Below, piece after piece: positions 23,101 through 35,045 of a stretch of DNA of 64,000 nucleotides (the first letter of the stretch is position 1; each line of letters begins with the position of its first letter). The DNA is from Mesotaenium endlicherianum. Lineage: Eukaryota; Streptophyta; Zygnematophyceae; Zygnematales; Mesotaeniaceae. The DNA lies in contig WELA01006130.1 of NCBI GenBank assembly GCA_009602735.1, positions 479,714-543,713 of the forward strand, read 5' to 3'. The notes beneath the pieces were generated by a model. It made no database searches and was not told the DNA's origin. It saw only the letters and a program-made list of their open reading frames with translations. The position numbers and the translations under genes were made by a program.

Positions 23101-25643
23101 CTCCCCCCCCATTCCACGGAACCACCTCATTCCTCAGCATCTTGTTATCTCCTCCACAGGAGGAAGAGGAGGAGGTGTGTATCACACAGACATGCGCATC
23201 TTGTAATACAAGAACGGTGGGCATACCATGCGTGTCGATGAATGCCCGGAGGCTGGCAGGGCGCACAGCAGCCAGGGAGCAGGCAGTGGTGAGCTGCCGT
23301 GAGTAGTTGCGCAGCGCAAAGGCCAGGGCGAGGCCGCCTGCGGCTGCCCCTTGCTCCACACTGCCCATGCTGTCCAGCACGCCCTGCAGCTGCATCTCGT
23401 CCAGCACCTGCACGCATGCCTCTGCCAAAGTCACACAACTGCTCCCTCCAGGCCCAGGCTGCTGTTGCAGCTGTGCATGACAATCGAAAGGACAAGTCAT
23501 GCTAAGTTCCACTTTACCTCGTAGTAAGCAGAGGGGGAGTGGTCAAGAAGAAGAGTGCACAGCAGCTGCCTGGCGGCCTCAGTGACAGGAGTGCCCCACC
23601 CCGCAGTCACCGCCGTCCTCACCAAGCTCATCTCACCTTCCGCCCCGTCTTCATTTTCCTGCTGCTGCAGAAGAGTGTGACAGGCACGCAAGAGCCAAAG
23701 AGCACATGCCAGTGCCTGGATCTCAGGGGCCGGGGCGGGGGCGGAAGCGGGCGTGCCCTTGGAGGCCACCACCACGCGCACGTCGGGCTTGGCAGCGCCA
23801 ACTCCAGCAGCAGCCGCAGCTTCCAGTGCAGCGTCCAGCTTCTCCCTCCACCCGAACTCGTCTTTGGAGCGCGCGTACACCTCCAGTGCATCCACTCGCG
23901 GCAGAGATGACGCATTGAAGGTGGGCCCCACCATGAGCGTGAACTCCTTGTCCGCCACCAGAGCCTCCACACTTGTGAAGGGGATGTCGTACCAGCGCCG
24001 CATGCCCTCCTCCAGCTGGATGCTTCTGTGGAAGAGCGAGAGCGAGGACGGGATGCTGCTGCTGGCAGAGCTGCCCACGTGGACCCGACAGCCCACCAGG
24101 ACCGTATCTGCATTGGGATTGTGCACCACCAGCTGCCACCCACCCGCAGCCCGACAGGCACGTATGTCAGCCCCCTGTTGCCTGAATGTATCTTGCCCCC
24201 TTCGCACGGCTCACGAGTCCCGCACCTCCTAAGAGCGTACGGACACCACATGCATGTCGGATTGAGAGAAGAGGCAGCATGAAGCGCACACACACACACA
24301 CACACCTTGAAGCCAGAGGCGGAGGGGCTCTCCACGTGGCCATCATCGGCAGCCAGGCTGAATTTTGCCGTCTCAGAGTCGCCATCGCGCAGAAGGTCGC
24401 CCCCCAGCTTCACGTCCGCCGTCACACACGTGGTGTGCTCAAAGAAGTTGAAAGGGAAGGAGGGAGGAGAGGAGGCGGAGGAGGACAAGTGCAGCAGCAG
24501 AGCAGAAAGGTGCCTCTTGGCCTGCTCCTCCTCCACTTCACCATCACCGCTGCCAACAACCCCACCACCAACACCACCAGCAGCAGCAGTACCCGCTGCC
24601 GCAACCCTCCAAATGCTCTGCCCATCTGCTTCGACATGCGCAGTGCTCCCCGCATAGTCAAACACCTGCAGCCGCCACAAGTTCCACAGATAGAGGACGA
24701 TGCCGCCACTAGTCAGCACTCTCTCTCTTTCTCACACACACACAGCATGCCGTCAATGGGTTCCACGTGAGGAAGAGGAGAGGCCCACCTGAAGGCTACC
24801 ATCGTCATGCAGGATGAGCACAGTGCTGCTGCTGCTGCTGCCGCTGTTGCTTGCAGATGAGGAGCATGCCCCAATCCCGGCAATGCACGGAGACGGGGAC
24901 GAAGACGTGGAGCCAACAGTAGTGCGCACAGCCTGTGCTTGCATGCTCTCCCTCCCCAGCACCTGCAACCGCAAGCGCCCAAATGACGGGAGATGAGCCC
25001 GAGAGAGGTATGCTTGCCCACCATCTGCCAGCACAAGCACGGAGTGGAGGGCGCCAAGAGTAAGTCTGTCTGTCAGCCTGTCGTCTGTCCTGAGCGTGAG
25101 CATGCCCACCTGCAGCAAGAAGGAGGAGCGAGGCCGCTGACACAGGAAGAGGCCAAGAGGTGGCAGCACTTCATGCCATCTCATCCTCCCCAAAAATTCC
25201 TTGTCCTCGTGCTCGTCCTCTGCCGCATCCGTGCCTTGTATGGCCACTGCTTGCTCCCACGCCTGTCACCCTCCCCCCCCCCACACCCTAAGCACAAAGC
25301 TGCTGAATTCTGCGCATGAATGCACGGCGCAAAAGTAGCTATGTGCAGCTTACACATGTACGGAGCACCCACCGAGGCGTCGGCGTTGAGGTGACCCATC
25401 AGGGTGCTCCCACCACCACCACCACTCGTGTCATCAGAGTAGGAGACAAGGAGCAGCCTGAGCGCAGCAGAGTAACAAAGTGATGTTCCCACGCCACCTC
25501 CGCTCACCCCCAGCCTCTCTGGTAGGGTCACTCTGTGACTCAGAACATAAACGCCACTAGTTCTAGTATCTGCTGCTGCTGCTGTCTCCCCGGCACCTGC
25601 AGCAGCCAGAGGCTCCGAGTACAGCACCCCCTGTCATCGCGCG

Positions 25644-25715
<72 letters not shown>

Positions 25716-28700
25716 CTTATTAGAACAGCAGAATGGAGGTGACTGCTGCTGGTGCTGCTGCTGGCTGATGCACAAAATCACCTCTCAAACCTTCGTTCTG
25801 ATCCAGCACACGAATCCCTCCTGCCACAGTCATCCCCCAAAGACACGTGATACGCAGGTGTCCTTGTGAGCTGGTACCTGGGCAGAGAGCACCAGGAGCG
25901 CATGGGTGCCGCCAGAGAGGGGCGCCAGAGCGCCATCCACAATAGAGTCCCCGTTGTCGCCCTCTAGGGCCCAGTAGTGTGCAGGGCTCATGTAGTCAGC
26001 AGACAGGTCGTACACTTTCACCCACACGGTCGTCACCACCAACAGACACACCTGCAGGTGCCAGCAGCAAAGGGCCCGGGGGTCAGCAGAGCAGAGCAGA
26101 GCACGCTGCACAGCCTCCCAATGAGAGGGGGACCCATGCTTGGGTGCTCAACACGGGAAGAAATACACCCTGCTGTTAATGCCTGCCGCGGTAGCCTCCT
26201 TAAGTCTCACACTCAAAAACCCTGCCAAGCCCCAACATGCTACTACTTCTTTGCCTCTTTCTGCGGCATCAACAGGAAGCGGAAACCCTCCAAAGTGTTG
26301 CAATCTCAAACTGTCACATATTCACTTCACTGCTCCTAGTAGCTAAAAAATCAAACCTTTACCCGTGATACCAATGAGTTAAAAAGTGTTCCAACAATTC
26401 TGTAGCGTCAGAAGATTCTTCATACGACAACTCACTATCACCGAGAAAGAGTCCCAGAAAAGTAAGTCATAACCCACCATGGTTATGCAACGAAAGCTGC
26501 TACTTGGAGGCAAAACAATTTACTGAGCATTCTGCAACCTAAATGGGTGAGATGTTTTTGTCTTCTCTCCAAGGCTTTGGCTGCTACATACGGCTCGCCC
26601 AGGCATCACTCGTCTCCTTCTCCCATGGTCCCCATCATCACCAAAAATTCTTGTTGCCAAAAGCACAAATAGCAACAAGTGGGGGCAGAAAGTGCAGGAG
26701 GTCAATGGACCTAGACTTCCTTCTACTTTAACTTGGGCGCACAAAAAGTTTAACCAATACGACAGATAGTAGAATGGCAACAACCACTATGTCAACATAG
26801 CGTGCTGTCGTGGAGAATGAACAAGCAGATTTTCCTCCCTCCGCTGATAATAAGCGAGAGGAAAAGTTAAAAGGAGGAGTGAGGGGTGCGTATGAATCAC
26901 GTCGCTTGGCCACAGGTTCCCCCACTCAATGAGCAAAACCTATCCTCCAACAAACGATGCAATTCTCCTTTTTCCAAGCACATCACTTTTGCCGGGCTCT
27001 GATGGGCCTATATAGGGCGTGTGAGAGTGGACCTGGGAGAAGGGAAGCCACGCCACGCGGCGCACGTGCGACGCTCCCCCGGGGTCCAGCGCCAGCTCCA
27101 GCGCCAGACGGTCCGTCACCTCGCCTTTCCCACTCAAGGTCAATACCTGGCACTCCCTCCCCGGCCCCCCTCCCTCCCTTGCGGTCACACCATGAGGTTG
27201 GGCACTCACAGGCCCTCGCAACTAGCCTGAGTTGAGTGCAGCATTCACAAGGCATGGTAAATGCCACCCTACCTACCCACGCACGTGTGCACGCACCTGG
27301 CAGTCGTGGAAGCCGGCAACCGCCAAGTAGGACTCGTTGGCAGGGTTAAAGTGCACATGCACCACTTCAAACCTCACAGCGTTGCGAGACAGCGCCTTGA
27401 CCGTGGTCTTGTCACTGCTGCTGCTGCTGGAGGGGGGAAAGGGCGAGGAGGAGAGGGCCCCCCCTGTGAGCTGCACCACGTCAAAGAGAGTGACCTTGTC
27501 GCCCTCCCCAGCGGCCATGCGACCCTTGCTGCTGACGCTGAGCACGGACTTGGGCAGAGCCTCGCGGAGCTCGCGGTTGGTGGCATGCGCAAACTCCGCC
27601 TTCACCTTCATGTCCAGGGACGCGCTCTTGTACGCCCTCCTGAGCTGCATGATGCCGCCACTGCTCAACTCCACGCGCCTGTCCCGAGAGAGGTCCACGT
27701 GGCACAGGGCTGCGTTGGGGGCTGTCTGTGAGACGGCAAATGCTTGGAGCTGATGGCATAGGCTGCTCACGCGCTGTTTCACTTGGAACTCTTCCAGGAT
27801 TCCAAGGATGCGCTGCTGCTCCCAAGCACTCAATTCCAGCTTCACCTTCGCGGCGACAGCGGCAGAAGGCAGCGACAGCTCCGCCTCAGCATCGTCTACA
27901 CCTGCCACGTCGCTGCCACGGTCTCTTCGCAGAGGTAGTGGTGGGAGCGAGTGAGACGAGGGCACTGGAGGGGGGGAGCGTACAGGCGGGGGGACAGAGC
28001 CAGCAGCCGCGACAGCAGCAGTGGCGGCACGAGAGGGGGGCGTGCGCTGGCGCGGCTTGAGCGCCACACAGCAGCCCCCAGCAGCGGCCCCGCCAGCAGC
28101 GCCACAATCGCAGAAGAAGCGGCTAAGACGTGAGTACACCAGCTTGTGGCCGCGGTGGCACACGGCGGCGCACACGGAGCAGCAGCCCCTCGACACTGTC
28201 AGATCACATGTGTAGCAGAAGTACCAGTGCTGCTCCAAGAAGTTGCTGCCGCTGGATGTGAATGTACACACTCTCGACCGCAGAGCCAAATCCGAGAAGC
28301 CTCCTCCTGCTGACGCTGCTGCTCCGACTCCAGCTACTTCGTCAAAGCCCTCCAAGTCCTCCTCCTCCTCCTCCTCATCCTCGTCCTCGTCCTCCTCGTC
28401 TGACTCGGCTACATCGACCCCTCCCACAATGCTCCTGCTCCTGCTGCTGCTGCTGCTGGGCAGTGCGGGTTTTGGGGGAAGGACGACTTCCCCGTGCATC
28501 AGCTGGTGATACCCAGGACTCCTACTAGTGCTGCCAGAGCTACCTGCGTCTGCTGCAACGTTGGCGTGCTTGCCGGCGTGCTCACCCTCCTGGGAGTGTG
28601 TGGGCGTGCTTTGACACGCGGCAAGCAATGACAGCAAGAATGTGAGTGTCAGCTCAAGAGCCGCCCACAGGATCTCTGGAGGGGCATTTAAAGCAGCAGC

Positions 28701-31700
28701 AGCAGCAGCAGCAGCTGCTGTTGCATAGTCTTCCATGCTGCTAACGCTGATGCTGCTGATGCCTAAGCGCGCCTGCAACTGGTCCAAGCAGAGCAGGAAT
28801 GCCTCCACCACGCCTGCGAGGGCGGCGGCGGAGGAGGAGTGCTGCAACGCCAGGCGCAGTATCAGCAGCAGGTAACGAACAGCCACCTTCTCAGCGACAC
28901 CCTTGTCATCATCGCCATCACCAGCCGCTGCCTGTGCCGAGCTCACGATGATCGAGAGCAGCCTCTGCGTGTCCACGGTCAGCATGGCGTCCACCAGGCA
29001 CTTCTGCGGGCCCTCCTCCTCCTCCTCCTCCACCACCACCAAAGCCTCCAGCAACTCCAGGGCTAAGCTCCCCACTGCACTAGTACTAGAACTGACACTC
29101 GGCCCGCTGGCTTGGGGCTTCTCCTGCACCCCATGCTCGCTCCCTGCCTGCTGCTGCTGCTGCTGCTTGCCGCCCACCAGCAAGTGCTCCAGCCAGGCCC
29201 CCATCTTGGCAGGACCCATGCCCGCCAAGCTCTGGGCAACCGCAATGCAGCAGCTGCTGCTTCCTCCTCCTCCTTGGGTTCCACCTCCCTCGCGCCGGCA
29301 GAGCTGCACAAGCAGCTGCAGCACCCGTCTGGAGGTGTCTGGGTCCGAGTCGGAGAGTGTCAGCAGCTGCAAGAAGAAGGTCATGTTCCCTGAGCTTCTC
29401 AAGCGTCCCATGAGCAGCTGGCAACCACTGCCAGTTCCACTCCCATCCTCACCCCCTGTAGCCGTAGTGTCCTCAGAAGATGCGCCAAAGTAGAAAGGCA
29501 AGGCCGGGCTGCGGGCAGCGTCTGCAGCCATCGCCTCCAGCTGAGCAATGCACGCATCCTGCACCTTCCACTCCCAGTGCGCTTCTGAGCGGCCCGCCCA
29601 CGACGACCACGGCAGACGGTCCATGGTGTGGAGCAGGTGCACATCTTGCAGGAGGCGCGCCTCTGCTGGCTTGGGAACAAGGGCCTGCAGGAGCGCGTGG
29701 GCGGCCTGCTTTGAGCTGGCAGGCACTGCATGCTGCTGCGCAATGCCCACCACCGTTTCCACGAGGTGACTACTACTTGCATCCGGGGCCCTGTCCTGCT
29801 GTTCATGCGAGGCGAGGATGGCAACATGGAGAAGCTGCAGCAGAGCGTGGAGCACCATGCAGCACGACGCCAGAGGGGCTGCCCAAGAATGGCCACTTCC
29901 GGGCGCGCCATGCAACAGCACAGGCAGCAGAGGGGCATCGCTGCCGGCCAGCTGCGGCAGAAGCAAGTCCATCAGGCTGGACTCCACTGTGGCGCTGGCG
30001 GAGTCCCACATGAGGTCCTCTAGCAGCTGGGGCAGCTGCGCATGCAAGGGCTGCAACAGCGTCTGGAGCTCGCTGGGCTGTGTGGAGGCAGAGGTGTCCA
30101 TACAGCAGCAGCATTGGAGCACCGCACTCAGCAGCGCCACGTGGTGAGCCCCACACATGGTCTCCACCACTCGCTCGAAGCAGACCTCCACGCTCCTTGT
30201 GTACCTTCTAAGCAGAGACTGCAATTGGTCAACGGCAATTCCGGCATTGAAGGAGACGGCATGGGGGTGCGCAAGCAGCAGGCGCAGGCTGGAGGCCACA
30301 CATGCGCTCAATGCATAAGATGGCAGCTGCTGCTGCTCGCCCACCGACGCTGCTTCAGCCGCCTCGAGTACTCTCCAGCACCGTCCTAGCAGCTCCTTGT
30401 GATCACTCAGGGCCAACTTGTTGTCGTCGTTCCTCCGGGACCATCTCTGCCACGCCACGTGCCCTCAGCAATATTCTGTTAGCTTGCCTTCTCAGTATAC
30501 ACTTGTTCTAACAGACATCGAGGGAGTGGTGGTGACAAATCCTTACATAGGCAGCAGAAGCAGAAATTGCAGCAACAACCATACGGAGGACAATGGAGGC
30601 TGACAATGAGTACCTGTACACATGTTGCGAAGTCGAGGAGCAGCGAGAGGTCATGCCCCTGCCCTGCTGAGAGCTCAGGCTGCACCACCGGGGAAGAGCA
30701 GGAGGAGGAACAGGTCAAGAGGGCAAGGAGGAAGCGCCAGCAGGAGTGAAACAAGTAGCGCTCCACCACCACCTCTTCCACGGGTACACCCCCACGCTCC
30801 TCCTCCTCCTCCTCCTCTGCCCCGTAGCAGTGCATCACCCGGAGCGTCAGAGAATGCAGCTCGGCAGCACTGCACTCGGATAGAACTGCGCGTGAAAGCA
30901 GCGCGCCCGGCGGTGGTGCAAGCACAAACTCTCCGGGTTCCTCTATCTCTCTCAGCATCTCCTCAAACAGCTCCCGTGGCGCACCACCAGCACTGGTTGT
31001 CAGAGGGCACAGGCGGGCCCCTGCACGAGCTGCCAGCGACGAGAAGCAGGCAGGTGCCGTCTTCTCCTCCTGCTGCTGCTGCTGCTGGCGCAGAGCATGT
31101 CCCAGGTGGGCAGGCAGCCATGCGGGGGGGGCACTGTCAAAATGGGCCGTCACATAGCGCAGCATGAGCAGCAGCCTTGATACAGGCAGGCGTGTGGGGC
31201 TCCTTGTTCTACTCCCACCCTTGGCCCTGTCCTGGCCGGAATTCGACACCTGCTGCTGCTGCTGTTCTTCTTCAACACATGCTCGTCGGAGAGCAGACAA
31301 GAGCAGGTGTAGCACTTGGGCGCGTGCACCCCGGCTGAGAAGATGGAAGGCCATGAAGAGCACCTCCAGGTACAACATGGAGGGCAGCTGGAGCAGCGAT
31401 GCTTCCAGCCTTCTCTGCGCCGTCGCCTGCGGAGAGAGCTGGCCCAGGAGCTTATTGATGAGCTGCTGCCAGAGCTCCAGCGTGAGAGAGTCGCAGCTGC
31501 TGCCCTCCCCCCTAGCAGACCTACACAGCAGCAACCTAGCCAGCAGAATGGAGACGGCATCCTCGTCTCCTGTGCTCCAACTCGAGATTCTGTGTGCAAG
31601 ATGTTCCTCCAGCGAGCTGCTGAGCGCTCCCCTGGTGAGGAGGGCATGCATCAGATGCAGACTCTGCTCCCCGGGGGCACCAGCAGCAGCAGCAGCGGGA

Positions 31701-34700
31701 GGGCCAGGCACGTAGAGCCCCAGCAGGCCGTCCACGCTGACTTCAGTCAACTGCTGGCAAGCAGCCCGGAAAGTGTCCGCGTCCCAAGCTGGGTTCGTGA
31801 TGCACAAGGCCACAAAGTCCACCAGCTGCGCGCAGGCGTGGCTCCAACTGCCACCATCCGCGTACTCCCCTGCGCCCATCGAGGAGGCCAGGAGGCGGGG
31901 GTCCGCGTTGCCGCTGTCGTCGGGTCTCAAGGCCACAGCCTCGTTAAAGAGGTCGCCAAACCACTCGTCATCATCGTCGTCGTCGTCCTCCTCCTCCTCC
32001 TCCTCACAGTCGTCACTGCTTCCCCCGCCCCTGCTCTCAGACGATGCTTCAGCAGACGACGTTGTGCTGTTGGCAGGCTCCTCCATGCGTCCTCCTGTCG
32101 CTGCTGCTGCTGGCAGCCTCTCATGTACGCCCTCTTTCTGTTCTTGTTGCCCAGCTTCAGCCTGCTTCTTTAGCTGTTCAAGGTGCCGCATGAGCATTGC
32201 AGCTGCTACAAAACCATGGAGCCACAGCTGGCCCGGTGGGAAGACGGTGGCTAGTTGCTGCTGCCGCGTGCAAACGTGGGGCGCTGCTGCATCTGCATCT
32301 GGAGGGGCCTCAGCATGCACATCGTGGATGAGATCCAGCAGGTGGCAAAGGGCAAGCGGCGAGTGCGATACGGGCAGGCAGTAGTAGTAAAAGGAGTGGG
32401 CAGCAGTGCCGCCAGGCTGCGGCGGAGGTGGCGGCACCTTGTGCAGCAGCGAGCGCACCAGCCCGGCCACCAGCTGCGCGCGCACGGCCTGGAAGCGGCT
32501 CCTGCTGTAGTCGGGCAGCAGCATCTCCGCCAGGTGCAGCACCGCATCCACCAAGCTGGGCCCACACACTGGGGGCCCCTCGCTGTCGCTGGTGCTGCTG
32601 CTGGGCTCAAGAGTCCAGTCAGCGCTCACCACATGCCCCGGCTGCTCATACAGCTGCGCCAGGGCTGTGCCTAGGCTGTGCAAGGCAGCCTCTGTCTTGT
32701 CCTCGGGAAGGACCAAGCCACTAGCAGAGGTGGCCACGGTCTCCAGCAGCTTCAGAATGCGCGACGCGTGCGCCATCATCAGCGCCTCCCTGCTGCTGCT
32801 GCTGCTGCTGCTGCTGCCGCCGCCGCCGCCGCTGGGGGCCAGCTCCCTCACGCTTGGGGTGGCGGCCTGCAGCAGAAGCTTGTGCACCGCATCCAGCAGG
32901 CGCGGGAACATGCGCGCCTCTTGCACCAGGTAGTCCTGCAGCAGCAGCAGTGGCAGCAGCCACCACAAGCCCATAGTGGAAAGGCGTCGTGGTAAGTCGT
33001 CACGCGAAGGCACTTGGCTGCAACTCAACGAGGAAATGGAAATAATATGACAGATGTCCGTCCAGACATACCTGTAGAGCCAATGCTGCACCACCGCCAC
33101 TATCCGCAAGCTGCTTAATACTGGCACTGGTGGGAGTCCAAAGGGCCGCGTCCGTGAGAGCAGATAGTACGTCTTGTTGGACCTCCCCCTCCTCCTCCTC
33201 CCCTCCTGTGCTCCTCCTCGGGCCGTCCCATATACACGTGGTGCATATTAGTACGACGCTCACCTGCGTGCGCGTGCATGGCTAGCTCGGAGCAGTCCAC
33301 CAGACATATGCTCAATGCCGGAGCTCTTCGTCTATGTACGTGAAAGAGCCAGCAAAAGAATGCAGGACGTCCTCCTCCTGCGGGAGGCGGGGGGGGTGGA
33401 GGGGGGAGAGGAGGAGTGCTGAGCTGGGAAGGTAGAAGAAGGCTGTGTGACAGTGTGACCAACTACCTGCTTTATCGGCCATGCTGTTGCCTTCACTGCT
33501 GCTGTCCCCGGCTCGCTGCAACTCGCGTGCCAGGAGCAGCAGAGCAGGAGCAGGCACACGTGCCAGGGCTGCCTGTGCTGCTGCCATGTGGCCGCTGTCA
33601 GCCCCAGCAGCAACCAGTGACTCCAGAATGGCTACCAAAGCCTCTAGGACCTGCTTACACCACCATCAACGCACATCCCTCCGTCACCCCCCTTGTTGCT
33701 GCCTTCAGATGAATTCACTCACACAGTTATAATCGACATCCTTCAGACCATTGGCTTGACTAGCACTGCACTGTCCATTCCGAAGTTGAAGCAGATGTGA
33801 ACCACCTTCAAGCTCTACTATACTCCCCCACTAACCACAACATAATAACAATGGGCACACCCAGGCAGTCACTTGTCAAATCGACATTTCACAGAACACC
33901 ATAGCCGCCTGTCTATCCGACCCTACCAACTGCAATCTTCTCATACCTAAATCCAGTCATTAGCTGATTAGGAAAACTTGCAGCTTGCTGAAATGTAAGA
34001 TGGACCCTTGGCAAGGTTGACTAGGTCTCTCAGCAGACAGCACTCAAGGAAGGGAGCGTTCTACCCACTTGATGCACACTACACGACAGGGGCGGAAAAG
34101 GAACGTGGTGTGCAATGAATCATCATAGAATTGCCGTTGACACCCTCGTTCCTCTCTAGAGCAAAGAGGAGCCTATTTCACCTCTGGAGCAACAGCGTGA
34201 ACCCCATCCAGGTTCCTAAGGCAGAATTCGCCAGTGCTCTTAAAGAATGGCCACCACGTTCCAGGTATATGCCCATCTGCACTCAGAGAAACCATGTGAC
34301 TATGACTGAGCATGTTATAGAATGCATAACCTTCGAGCAGCGCAGCTCAGACTACAAGGCTAGGCACAGTCGGGTGCATAGTACATGAGAGGAGTCAGGA
34401 GTCTGTTCTTGCAAACTAGTACCTGGTCACGAGCAAGCTGCAATGTGCTTATCAGCATAAAATTAGCAACACTAACAGCTCTCACACTCACGCTCCTCGC
34501 AGCCATCATACACACTATCACAAACAGGCTTTTGTGTTCAGCGAACCAAGTGAAACTCCTAAAGATTGTCTCCCTTACGAGTATCAAAGCTGTCTACGCC
34601 ACAAAACATGTCCTGAAGAGAGGCATGCACAAGCAGATACGTGATTCGTGGAACACCGTACTAGTGTGGCAAGCGCTTATTTCAGTATTCTCAACACGGC

Positions 34701-35045
34701 AATCTCGACTTTCGACTTCTTACTTCAACTGCACAGTCTCCATACTGACTAGAATTGGGCAAACGTTTGAAATTATATACAGCCGAACCCCAGATCAACA
34801 TAGTACGAGGACTTCACATCTTCTCGAGGGAACATGATCTTACCTGCACAGCTCTGTAAGGCTGTACAAACTACAGCATCTACTACTCGTACTACAGTCT
34901 CAAGATCTGTCAAAGGCCAGCTGGTGGTCTTTTCGTCCAACAGACGTCGTATGCAAACGATCTCGTGCAGCAATTTGTTATCATTAAGATCAAAAACAGA
35001 TTGTTGCCCCAACTCAAATATCTGAAAACTTTCAGGCTGCGCCAT
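12455..35045 (-). CDS. BIG: BIG / UBR4-family giant E3 ubiquitin ligase, 31 exons
   Basis: This gene encodes a giant N-recognin-type protein of about 5,660 residues (plant and animal members about 5,100). In plants it is required for auxin transport; in animals it is the UBR4 ubiquitin ligase. The ATG at 35045 (MAQPESFQIFELG) has an in-frame TAG 15 bp upstream. Exons placed with continuous phase: 35045-34844, ~33817-33723, 33650-33467, 33377-33264, 33205-33072, 32935-30614, 30446-27297, 27146-27033, 26051-25878, 25630-25373, 25262-24789, 24665-24306, 24174-23518, 23470-~22743, 22664-21179, 21040-20432, 20266-19781, 19676-18690, 18590-18405, 18283-17587, 17445-17211, 17013-16800, 16673-16533, 16429-16226, 16069-15920, 15783-~15157, 14924-14783, 14644-14208, 14122-13805, 13664-13470, 13360-12455. 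Least certain are the exon 2 acceptor and the 3' ends of exons 14 and 26. Family order is kept: UBR box, beta-propeller-like region, ZZ, C2C2 cysteines, hemi-RING. Long Ser, Glu/Asp, Pro and Gly runs account for the extra length. Confidence 0.95.
13470..14122 (-). other. BIG: Hemi-RING / UZI catalytic region of BIG
   Basis: Exon 29 encodes CMVCREGYRLRP, VYTFSKRF and, after a Ser/Ala insert, YSTVTHFNIIHFQCHLEAKR. Exon 30 continues with KKEWEGAALRNS and LCNGLFPLRGP. These match the C-terminal hemi-RING zinc module and following helices of UBR4-type ligases, which recruit the E2. The metal-binding CXXC and H...C-H positions are all present, so the ligase is probably active. The last exon carries SFSADSKGGGKESN and ends in DVAGLLEDVL plus a short tail. 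Confidence 0.9.
16441..16484. repeat. (ACCC)n-(AC)n microsatellite in a BIG intron
   Basis: On the minus strand this is (GT)n followed by (GGGT)n and lies directly before the acceptor at 16430 (GGTGGTGGCAG). The only ambiguous base of the window, N at 16509, is a few bases away in the same intron. Confidence 0.9.
17061..17137. repeat. (CT)n-(CA)n microsatellite in a BIG intron
   Basis: The intron between exons 21 and 22 (17014-17210) contains about 56 bp of CT followed by about 20 bp of CA on the plus strand. It does not touch either splice site. Confidence 0.95.
19230..19400 (-). other. BIG: Conserved C2C2 cysteine-rich module of BIG
   Basis: Exon 18 encodes QCPRCSRYVTDKHGICPNC, YQCRQCRNINYEKLD and LLCIECGYSKYGRFDF, i.e. 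four CXXC pairs. This is one of the most conserved stretches between plant BIG and animal UBR4. It presumably binds zinc; its role is not established from the sequence. Confidence 0.9.
22326..22502 (-). other. BIG: ZZ-type zinc finger of BIG
   Basis: Exon 15 encodes VHYRCDGCSLYPITGHRWHC followed by CPDFDLCRTC and a distal HH pair, the C2-C2-C2-H2 pattern of ZZ fingers. Plant BIG proteins carry a ZZ at this place and animal UBR4 does not have the same element, which supports a plant-lineage origin. It falls at roughly residue 3,050 in the model. Confidence 0.9.
25638..25713. repeat. (GC)n-(AC)n microsatellite next to a BIG acceptor
   Basis: Read on the coding strand, about 60 bp of GT then about 14 bp of GC end only 7 bp before the exon 10 acceptor (GATGACAG|GGGGTG). 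The usual pyrimidine tract is absent from that acceptor. Length variation here could affect splicing of BIG. Confidence 0.9.
28068..28268 (-). other. BIG: UBR box of BIG
   Basis: Exon 7 encodes, at about residues 1744-1810, CTFTSSGSNF, then HWYFCYTCDL, CCSVCAAVCHRGHKLVYSR and FFCDCG. These are the spaced Cys/His ligands of a UBR-type zinc fold. UBR boxes bind destabilising N-terminal residues of substrates in other family members; whether BIG binds them is inferred. An acidic run of Glu/Asp (about 28,345-28,420) sits immediately upstream. Confidence 0.93.
33818..34843 (-). other. BIG: Large first intron of BIG
   Basis: About 1.03 kb of AT-rich sequence separates exon 1 (donor GCAG|GTAAGA) from exon 2 (LEGGSHLLQL...). 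It is by far longer than most introns of the gene. Several short open stretches with splice-like borders occur in it, but none kept the phase, so I treat it as one intron. Confidence 0.6.

Noticed and set aside
34360-34587. Extra BIG exons inside intron 1
   Set aside because: Short segments with splice-like borders are present but all introduce stops or break phase between exons 1 and 2.
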